64,000 bases of DNA. It comes from Allokutzneria oryzae. Its GTDB lineage: Bacteria > Actinomycetota > Actinomycetes > Mycobacteriales > Pseudonocardiaceae. A model generated the notes under the pieces. That model had not been told where the DNA came from. It did not search any database and saw nothing but the letters and a program-made list of their open reading frames with translations. Of the stretch, positions 1 to 5,904 are shown in pieces (position 1 is the first letter of the stretch; every line of letters begins with the position of its first letter). The translations under genes were made by a program, and so were the position numbers. Where the stretch lies: NCBI RefSeq assembly GCF_042429765.1, contig NZ_JBHLZU010000011.1, forward strand, positions 1 through 64,000, given 5' to 3'.

Positions 1-67
1 CGCCGATGATGGCGGGTTCCAGGGCTGAGTAGTCGTAGTCCAACTCCGGCAGAACGTAGGGGGCCAT
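1..67 (-). CDS. sodA: Fe/Mn superoxide dismutase, N-terminal fragment
   Basis: Only the first 22 codons lie in the window; the gene continues past position 1. The start ATG is at 67-65 and the peptide begins MAPYVLPELDYDYSALEPAI, the typical N-terminus of iron/manganese superoxide dismutases, which convert superoxide to peroxide and oxygen in the cytoplasm. A ribosome binding site (AGGAGA, 80-75) lies 7 nt upstream of the ATG and sits in one arm of a perfect inverted repeat described separately. The metal cannot be told from this fragment. Family assignment is confident from the N-terminal signature; the symbol is provisional because actinobacterial genes of this family are also called sodF. 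Confidence 0.85.
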   Translation of the reverse strand, partial: MAPYVLPELDYDYSALEPAIIG

Positions 68-113
68 CTGATGATCTCCTCATCCTCGACAACGCTGACG
101 AGGAGATCATCAG
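68..113 (-). promoter_or_regulatory. Perfect inverted repeat that buries the sod ribosome binding site
   Basis: Bases 68-81 and 100-113 are a perfect 14-bp inverted repeat (CTGATGATCTCCTC / GAGGAGATCATCAG) around an 18-nt loop. On the sod transcript the 3' arm contains the AGGAGA ribosome binding site and ends at the base next to the start codon, so folding would hide the site. A competing smaller pairing, 84-88 with 99-103, overlaps the main stem. It could be a translational switch in mRNA or a DNA operator; position suggests the former, which is inference. Confidence 0.55.
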
Positions 114-132
114 ACCTCCACTTCGCTTGAGG

Positions 133-1122
133 TCAAGCGTGACGGCCGACACCCAGGCGGCGCAGCCAGAACTCGTCGCTGCCCTGGCCGAGCTGGTCAA
201 GACGACCGCTGAGAACGTAGATGCCGCAGCGCCCGCGCGCCATCGTGGTCGGCGCCGGGTCGCTCCACGCCTGCGAGGCGGTGAGCGTGGCGGTGGCCCA
301 GTCGTCCTTGGAGGCCAACGTGATCACGCGGTTGGCGGAGGTGTTGTCGATCGCGTGCAGTGCGCCGTCGTGGTCGAGCAGCAGCCCGTCGGGCGCGCCG
401 ATCGCCTGGTCCACGGTGACCCGGGAGAGCGCGGTCCCGTCCAGCTTGTACAGCGCGCGCCCGGACGAGTGCGCGATCAACAGGTATCCCTTGGGGTGCA
501 AGACGATTCCGTTCGCGCCGTTGCCGGAGCCCGTCGGCATCAGCCGGTCGTCGCGCAGCAGCACGGTCGCGGGGCCGCTGAGCGGGACCCGGTAGACCGC
601 GCCGCTGTAGGAGTCGGTGACGTACGCGGTGCCGTCCGGCGCGAGCGCGATGTCGTTGCCGAAGTGCTTGCGCGCCGGGTCGAGCGCCCCCAGGTCGTGG
701 TAGGCGATCCGCCCGCCGGTGCGCAGGTCGTAGACGCCGAGCCCGGCGGTCTTGTTCAGCGTCGCCGGTGAGGTCCTGGTGCCGATCGCCACGTCGCCGT
801 TGGCCACGAGGACGCGGCCGCGCCTGACGTCGACGGCCAGCCCCATGGTGGTGATCAGCTGCGGGTCGTCGACGAGCGTGCGCACCGTGCCGTCCGGGTT
901 GGCGACGGAGACGGTGCCGTGCCGGACGGACCCGACCAGGAACCGGTCGCGGGTCGGGTCGAATGCGACGCCCTCGGGGTGCAACCGGGGCGCGGAACCC
1001 TGCACCACTTCCGGACAACGTCGGGACTGCTCCGCCGCGGCCGGGGTCGCCGGGACCGCGGTGAGTCCGAGCACGGCCACTGCGGCCAGCCCGGCGAACA
1101 CGCTTCTCTTCGCCATACCCAT
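133..1122 (-). CDS. Secreted SMP-30/NHL-type beta-propeller protein
   Basis: The 329-residue product starts with a signal peptide (basic MAKR, hydrophobic core, AxA-like cleavage near residue 30), then shows repeated blade-like segments such as LHPEGVAFDPTRDRFLVGS, GNDIALAPDGTAYVTDSYSG and PDGLLLDHDGALHAIDN. These are typical of the SMP-30/gluconolactonase/NHL six-bladed propeller superfamily. The substrate cannot be predicted; many secreted members bind sugars, lactones or other proteins. ATG 1122 is preceded by AAGGGG at 1138-1133; an in-frame ATG at 1116 is an alternative. It lies 46 nt behind the DHA2 exporter on the same strand and may be co-transcribed, although a small hairpin sits in the gap. 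Confidence 0.7.
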   Translation of the reverse strand: MGMAKRSVFAGLAAVAVLGLTAVPATPAAAEQSRRCPEVVQGSAPRLHPEGVAFDPTRDRFLVGSVRHGTVSVANPDGTVRTLVDDPQLITTMGLAVDVRRGRVLVANGDVAIGTRTSPATLNKTAGLGVYDLRTGGRIAYHDLGALDPARKHFGNDIALAPDGTAYVTDSYSGAVYRVPLSGPATVLLRDDRLMPTGSGNGANGIVLHPKGYLLIAHSSGRALYKLDGTALSRVTVDQAIGAPDGLLLDHDGALHAIDNTSANRVITLASKDDWATATLTASQAWSDPAPTTMARGRCGIYVLSGRLDQLGQGSDEFWLRRLGVGRHA

Positions 1123-1133
1123 CTGCTTAATAC

Positions 1134-1150
1134 CCCTTGTCCCACAAGGG
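1134..1150 (-). other. Small hairpin between exporter and propeller genes
   Basis: CCCTTGT (1134-1140) and ACAAGGG (1144-1150) form a 7-bp stem with a 3-nt loop. On the minus strand the hairpin overlaps the AAGGGG ribosome binding site of the propeller gene, so it may lower its translation or act as a weak terminator for the exporter. No T-run follows. Confidence 0.35.
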
Positions 1151-1168
1151 AACCCTTCGCACGGTGGA

Positions 1169-2590
1169 TCAGCTCCGCCTGGTGGGCCGAAGGGCGACGG
1201 AGAGCGCGAGCGCTGCGGCCACGAGGACGGCGCCGATGGTGAAGCCGAAGTGGTATCCGCCGAGGAGGGCTTCGCGCAGCGGTTGACCGGACGAGGACAG
1301 CGTCGCGGTGCGCGTGGCCGCCAAGACCGCGAGCACGGAGAGTCCGAGCGCGCCGCCGACCTGGGCCGTGGTGTTGACCAGGCCGGAGGTGAGGCCGGAG
1401 TCCTCCGGGGTGGCGTCGGACATGGCCAGGCCCATCAGCGCGGGCATCGCCGTGCCGAACCCGACGCCCAGGAACAGCATCGCCGGGAGCACGTCCGCCA
1501 GGAAGCCCGCGTCCGCCGGTGCCCGGCCGAGCAGCACCATCCCGGCCAGGATCAGGGCCAGGCCCGCGACCAGCACCGGGCGCTCGCCGAAGCGGGTGTT
1601 CAGCCTGGCGGACAGGCCGAGCGAGATCGCGCCGATCGACACCGCCACCGGCAGCATCGACAGCCCGGCCCGCATCGAGTCGTAGCCGAGGACCCGCTGG
1701 AGGTAGAGCACGACCAGGAACTGGAAGCCGAACATGGCCGCGATCAGCAGGACCTGCACGAGGTTGGCGCCCGCGACCGTGCGCGAACCCAGGATCCGCA
1801 GCGGTAGCAACGGGTTCGCCGCTCGCGCCTGGCGCACCAGGAAGCCGGTCAGCAGCGCGACCGACAGCGCGCCGAAGCCGAGGGTGTGCGCAGAACCCCA
1901 GCCGTGGCTCTCCACCTCGACGATCGTGTACACCCCGAGCATCAGCGACGACGTCACCAGCGCCGCGCCGAGGACGTCCGCGCCCCTGCCGAGACCGATC
2001 CCGCGCTCGCCGTCCAGGAACCGTGCCGCGGCGAGGAAGGTGGCCACCCCGATCGGCACGTTGATCAGGAAGATCCAGTGCCAGCTTGCGGACTGCGTCA
2101 GCACCCCGCCCGCGAGCGCGCCGATCGAGCCGCCGGAGGCCTGGACGAAGCTGAACACGCCCAGGGCCTTGGCGCGCTCGCGCGGCTCCGGGAACAGCGT
2201 GACGATCATGCCCAGGATCACCGCCGAGCTGACCGCGCCGCCGACGCCCTGGACGAAGCGGGAGACGAGCAGCACCTCGGGGCTCCACGCCAGGCCGCAC
2301 AGCACCGAGGCGACCGTGAACACGGCGAGCCCGCTCAGGAAGACCCGCTTGCGCCCCAGCAGGTCGCCGAGCCGCCCGGCGAGCAGCAGCAGGCCGCCGA
2401 AGGGGATCAGGTAGGCGTTGACCACCCAGGCCAGGCCGGACGGGGTGAAGCCGAGGTCGCCCGCGATCGCGGGCAGCGCCACGTTCACCACGGTCTGGTC
2501 CAGGATGATCATGAGGGTGCCGGCGCACAGCGCGGCGAGCGAGAGCCACCGAGAGCGGACGGCGAGGGTTTCCACGGCGCTGACCTCCAT
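1169..2590 (-). CDS. MFS exporter, DHA2 (EmrB/QacA) family
   Basis: Integral membrane protein of about 473 residues, the usual size for 14-segment DHA2 proton-driven multidrug exporters. The N-terminus reads LCAGTLMIILDQTVVNVALP, the DHA2 signature in segment 1 with its membrane-embedded Asp; GRLGDLLGRKR is the loop 2-3 motif A and SWHWIFLINVPIG is also typical. The start is placed at ATG 2590 rather than the upstream ATG at 2617, because the upstream choice would leave only 39 bp for two divergent promoters. A divergent HxlR-type regulator suggests control by an electrophile or drug. The exported compound is unknown. Confidence 0.85.
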   Translation of the reverse strand: MEVSAVETLAVRSRWLSLAALCAGTLMIILDQTVVNVALPAIAGDLGFTPSGLAWVVNAYLIPFGGLLLLAGRLGDLLGRKRVFLSGLAVFTVASVLCGLAWSPEVLLVSRFVQGVGGAVSSAVILGMIVTLFPEPRERAKALGVFSFVQASGGSIGALAGGVLTQSASWHWIFLINVPIGVATFLAAARFLDGERGIGLGRGADVLGAALVTSSLMLGVYTIVEVESHGWGSAHTLGFGALSVALLTGFLVRQARAANPLLPLRILGSRTVAGANLVQVLLIAAMFGFQFLVVLYLQRVLGYDSMRAGLSMLPVAVSIGAISLGLSARLNTRFGERPVLVAGLALILAGMVLLGRAPADAGFLADVLPAMLFLGVGFGTAMPALMGLAMSDATPEDSGLTSGLVNTTAQVGGALGLSVLAVLAATRTATLSSSGQPLREALLGGYHFGFTIGAVLVAAALALSVALRPTRRS

Positions 2591-2601
2591 AGGTGCACGA
2601 C

Positions 2602-2630
2602 TTGTTACGGAGGCCATGCTCTGTGACTAT
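2602..2630 (+). promoter_or_regulatory. Probable promoter of the HxlR gene
   Basis: TTGTTA (2602-2607) and GACTAT (2625-2630) are separated by exactly 17 nt, a good match to a sigma-70 type promoter reading toward the HxlR gene. It lies between the two divergent genes, where the operator of the regulator would be expected. Confidence 0.5.
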
Positions 2631-2656
2631 GGGGATCCGCGGAAGGAGGCACTTTC

Positions 2657-3043
2657 ATGTCCCAGAGGAACATCGGTGTGACCCACCAGGAGTTCGTCGA
2701 GGAGGCGTGTCCGATCGTCGAGGTCATCGACCACGTCGCGGGCAAGTGGAGCATCGGCGTCCTGGTCGCGGCAGCGCACGGCCCGGTCCGGTTCACCGAG
2801 CTGGAGCGGCTGGTCAACGGCATCAGCAGGCGGATGCTCACGCTGACCCTGCGCAAGCTGGAGCGCGACGGACTGTTGGTCCGCACGGTCTACCCGACCG
2901 TTCCGCCCAAGGTCGAGTACACCTTGACGGACATGGCCCGCGAGCTCCACGAGTCCCTGGCGTCCCTGGTGGACTGGGCGGAACGCCACCGCACCGCCAT
3001 CACGGCGGCCCGCCGCACCTACGACGCCACCACCACGCCCTGA
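2657..3043 (+). CDS. HxlR-family winged-helix transcriptional regulator
   Basis: The 128-residue protein is a single HxlR domain: ACPIVEVIDHVAGKWSIGVL at the start, then FTELERLVNGISRRMLTLTL (recognition helix region) and LVRTVYPTVPPKVEYTLTD (wing). Cys18 is in the place of the N-terminal redox cysteine of YodB/HypR-type members, so sensing of quinones, diamide-like stress or electrophiles is plausible. A strong AAGGAGGC lies 7 nt before the ATG. It is divergent from the DHA2 exporter, which it most likely represses. Its 3' end abuts a 62-bp palindromic element. Confidence 0.85.
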   Translation: MSQRNIGVTHQEFVEEACPIVEVIDHVAGKWSIGVLVAAAHGPVRFTELERLVNGISRRMLTLTLRKLERDGLLVRTVYPTVPPKVEYTLTDMARELHESLASLVDWAERHRTAITAARRTYDATTTP

Positions 3044-3049
3044 CAACCT

Positions 3050-3111
3050 GCCATTCGCGGGCTTATGGACGTGTTCGGCGCTGCCGAGAGGTCCATAAGC
3101 CCGCGAATGGC
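3050..3111. repeat. 62-bp palindromic element, copy 1
   Basis: The arms 3050-3070 and 3091-3111 are perfect 21-bp inverted repeats (left arm begins GCCATTCGCGGG and ends TTATGGAC) around a 20-nt loop. The same arms recur at 39990-40051 and 62728-62789 with different loops of exactly the same length. This copy starts 6 nt after the HxlR stop and ends 2 nt before the stop of the convergent GH2 gene, so it can act as a two-way terminator. TGACA/TGTCA at 3041-3045 and 3112-3116 extend the symmetry across a 4-nt bulge. Confidence 0.85.
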
Positions 3112-3113
3112 TG

Positions 3114-5792
3114 TCATGACAGGGGGGCGGGTAGGTCGTGGTGGGGGGAGTTCCAGCCGGAGAGCTGGATGTGGGGGACCTTGCCGCCCAGGTCGGAAAC
3201 CCGGTACTCGACGGTGAGCGTGGTCTGCTCGCCGGGCCAGAGGGTGACGTAGTTGTCGCTCCAGGTGGCGGGCGTGACCTGGTTGCCGCCGGGTCCCTGG
3301 CGCAGGCTGGCGCGCTGGAAGAACGCCACGGTCTTCGAGTCGTTGCGCAGGGTCACCTCGGTGGTGATCTTGTCGCCGCGCACCCGCGACCTGGTGTCCT
3401 TGGTGGACAGCCGGGTGGCCGGAAGGTCCTGGAGCCCCTTCATGTCGCCGTACTCGACGGTGGGGGAGTGCCACCAGGTGACCTTGCTGTGGTCCACCTT
3501 GTCGTCCTTTGTGGACAGTGCGTAGACGTTGCGGTCAACGACCTTGCCCGCCTTGTCCTTCAGCACCAGCCGGACGAAGTACGCGCCGTCGACCCCGGCG
3601 GGCTTGGCCACGGTCATCGCGCGCACCGAGGCGTTGGCCTTCGCGGTGACCTGCTTGCTCTCCGACGAGAGCACCTTGCCCGCGAGGTCGAGCGCCGCGG
3701 CCTCCACGGTCAGCCCGGCCACGTCGTCCAGCCCGGTGTTCACCAGCGCGATCGAGCGGTCGTCGTAGGAGTACTGCGCGTGCAGCGGCCGAAGCCCCTT
3801 CTTGGCGCCGAAGTACGACCCGTTGGTGCCCATCTCGTAGTCGTAGAGGTGCCAGTACAGCGTCGGCCACGCGTTGTTGAGCATCCAGTAGATGACGCCA
3901 GTTGACGGCTTCTCCGTCGCGGAGAAGTCCCGGCCGTAGGCCTCGAACTGCGCGCGGTTGGCCTCGTAGTTGGACAGCTGCGCCTTGCGGAGGAAGTCCG
4001 CGCGGTCCTTGATCGGCCCGTAGCGGTTGGTGATCGCGGTGGTGAGGTCGGTCAGCTTCGAGAAGACCTCCTTCTTCGCCAGGTGGTAGTGCGCCTGGTC
4101 GGGCTTGCGCCAGAGGTCGTCGATCTCGGCCTCGGTGAGGAACTTCCGCAGGCTGTCCAGCTCCGGGATCATCGGACCGGGTCCGACCTCGGACGCGAAG
4201 CCGTAGTTGCCGCCGTTGCGCTTGTCGTACCAGTAGTTCGGCGGGATCCACCAGTACGGCCCGTCCATCTTCATCCCGGCCTCGCCCAGGATCGGCGGGG
4301 GCTGCTGGGAGGACGGCCTGCGCGCTGCGGAGGGCATCACCGGCACCCGGAAGTCGACCTTGTGGAAGGCGTCCAGGTAGAGCTTCTCGATCGCGGCGGT
4401 GGCGTAGTTGTCGCTGCCGATGAAGAACGCCAGGATGCTGGGGCTGTTGACGAACCTGCGAGCCTCGGCCGTTGCGGACGCGGCGGCGACGCGGTTGTCC
4501 TCCTCCGTCCACGGGTGGGTGGGGTTCTTCTTCGCCCACGCCTCCCACTTGGTGCAGCACTCCCAGCCGGGCATGAGCATGATGCCCATGCTGTCGGCCA
4601 GCTCCAGCAGCTCGTGGTCCTCTTCCTTGCCCTCAAGGCGGATCGTGTTCAGCCCGAGGTCCTTGACGTAGCGCAGCTGGTCGGCGAGGCGGCCGGGCTG
4701 TGTGCGCAGGAACAGGTCCGACGCCCAACCGCCGCCGCGCACGCCGAAGTCCCTGCCGTTCACCGTGAACTTGCGGTAGCCCTCCGGCGTCAGGAAGGAG
4801 CCGACGTCGCGGATGCCGAACTTGCGGCTCGCCCTGTCGGAGTCGCCCACGTTCATGTTCAGCGTGTACCTGGGCTGGTCGCCGAACTGGGCCGGCCACC
4901 ACACGCGCGGGTTGTCGATCCGGACCGGTGCGAACTCGACGGTCCTGGTCTCCTTGGGCGCCAAGGTGATCCGCTGCTCGAAGCGGGCGCGCTCGATGTC
5001 GCCGCCGACCGTGGTGGTGACGCCGCGGTCGGTGTTGTTGCGGACCTCTGCCTTCACGGTCACGTCCGCCCTGCGCATGTCGGGCAGGTGCAGCTTCGGC
5101 AGCGCGCGCGGGTCGAGCAGCGAGACCGGGCCGGTCGTCGTGAGGTTCACGTCGCGCCAGATGCCCATGTTGTTGTCCGGGGCGACCGGGCTCCAGTCCA
5201 GGAAGCTGACCGTGAGGTCGCGGAACGGGTCGGCGGGCATCGCCTTCACCGCGAGCGCGTTGCGGCCGGGCCGCAGGAGGGCGGTGACGTCGAACTCCTG
5301 CATCGGGTACGCGCCGACGACCTTGTCCGTCCCGGCGAGCTTGGTGCCGTTGAACCACACCTCGCCGCGCGAGATCACCCCGCCGTTGAGCCGCAGGAAG
5401 GTGTGCCTGCCCGGCGTGGGTGTCGCGGTCAGCTCGCGGCGGTACCACCAGGGGACCTGGAAGTCCTTGGCATCGGCCTTCTGCAGGTTCGTCGAGTAGT
5501 TGACGTCCGGGTACTTCTTGTTGGCGATGAGCCCGGCCATCACGGTCGAGCGGGCGGGCACCCGCAGCCAGTCCCGTTCCGGGAAGCCGGGAACGGAGAT
5601 CCGGTCGCCCTCGACGACGAGTCCTGCCGAGGTGCGCATACGCCAGTCCGGCACGGTTGCCGTCTGACCGGGGGCGGTTGGCGCGCTGAAGCCCGCCGCT
5701 CGCTCGTCCTGCCACGCGAGCGCGGCGGGGACGGGTGCGAGCAGCGCGACGCCGAGCGCGGCGGCGAGCCAGGGGGCCTTGCGTCGGAACAT
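3114..5792 (-). CDS. Secreted GH2 glycosidase, exo-beta-D-glucosaminidase (CsxA-like)
   Basis: A product of about 892 residues with an N-terminal signal peptide. It has a GH2 sugar-binding fold (PWWYRRELTATPTPGRHTFL, GEVWFNGTKLAG), an immunoglobulin-like domain, and a TIM barrel (LGLNTIRLEGKEEDHELLEL). FFIGSDNYA carries Asp461 where most GH2 enzymes have an Asn-Glu acid/base pair; this Asp, with Glu535 in GFASEVGPGP as nucleophile, is the hallmark of CsxA-type enzymes that release glucosamine from chitosan ends. The start is uncertain: ATG 5792 is used, with GTG 5801 or TTG 5828 in frame upstream. It follows a closely similar gene after a terminator, so the pair looks like a tandem duplication with separate promoters. 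Substrate is by family, not proven. Confidence 0.85.
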   Translation of the reverse strand: MFRRKAPWLAAALGVALLAPVPAALAWQDERAAGFSAPTAPGQTATVPDWRMRTSAGLVVEGDRISVPGFPERDWLRVPARSTVMAGLIANKKYPDVNYSTNLQKADAKDFQVPWWYRRELTATPTPGRHTFLRLNGGVISRGEVWFNGTKLAGTDKVVGAYPMQEFDVTALLRPGRNALAVKAMPADPFRDLTVSFLDWSPVAPDNNMGIWRDVNLTTTGPVSLLDPRALPKLHLPDMRRADVTVKAEVRNNTDRGVTTTVGGDIERARFEQRITLAPKETRTVEFAPVRIDNPRVWWPAQFGDQPRYTLNMNVGDSDRASRKFGIRDVGSFLTPEGYRKFTVNGRDFGVRGGGWASDLFLRTQPGRLADQLRYVKDLGLNTIRLEGKEEDHELLELADSMGIMLMPGWECCTKWEAWAKKNPTHPWTEEDNRVAAASATAEARRFVNSPSILAFFIGSDNYATAAIEKLYLDAFHKVDFRVPVMPSAARRPSSQQPPPILGEAGMKMDGPYWWIPPNYWYDKRNGGNYGFASEVGPGPMIPELDSLRKFLTEAEIDDLWRKPDQAHYHLAKKEVFSKLTDLTTAITNRYGPIKDRADFLRKAQLSNYEANRAQFEAYGRDFSATEKPSTGVIYWMLNNAWPTLYWHLYDYEMGTNGSYFGAKKGLRPLHAQYSYDDRSIALVNTGLDDVAGLTVEAAALDLAGKVLSSESKQVTAKANASVRAMTVAKPAGVDGAYFVRLVLKDKAGKVVDRNVYALSTKDDKVDHSKVTWWHSPTVEYGDMKGLQDLPATRLSTKDTRSRVRGDKITTEVTLRNDSKTVAFFQRASLRQGPGGNQVTPATWSDNYVTLWPGEQTTLTVEYRVSDLGGKVPHIQLSGWNSPHHDLPAPLS

Positions 5793-5856
5793 GAGCGGCA
5801 CTTTTCCCGCGTGAACCGATTTCGACAAGGGTCCTAACGAAGTAAATCTTTAACCC

Positions 5857-5893
5857 ACCCGGTGCGCCGCTCGTCCGGAGCGGCGCACCGGGT
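5857..5893 (-). terminator. Terminator of the second GH2 gene
   Basis: A perfect 16-bp stem (5857-5872 with 5878-5893) and 5-nt loop lies 11 nt after the stop codon at 5905, followed on the minus strand by the A/T-rich TTAAAGATTTA. It separates the two tandem GH2 genes transcriptionally. Confidence 0.8.
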
Positions 5894-5904
5894 TGAAGTG
5901 CGGT

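Noticed and set aside
2591..2617. Upstream ATG for the DHA2 exporter
   Set aside because: It would leave 39 bp for the divergent promoters and overlap the predicted HxlR promoter; ATG 2590 suffices.
4083..5837. Very long plus-strand open frame opposite the GH2 gene (similar frames exist opposite many genes here)
   Set aside because: High GC content keeps antisense frames open; the translation is low-complexity and the minus strand carries clear GH2 motifs.
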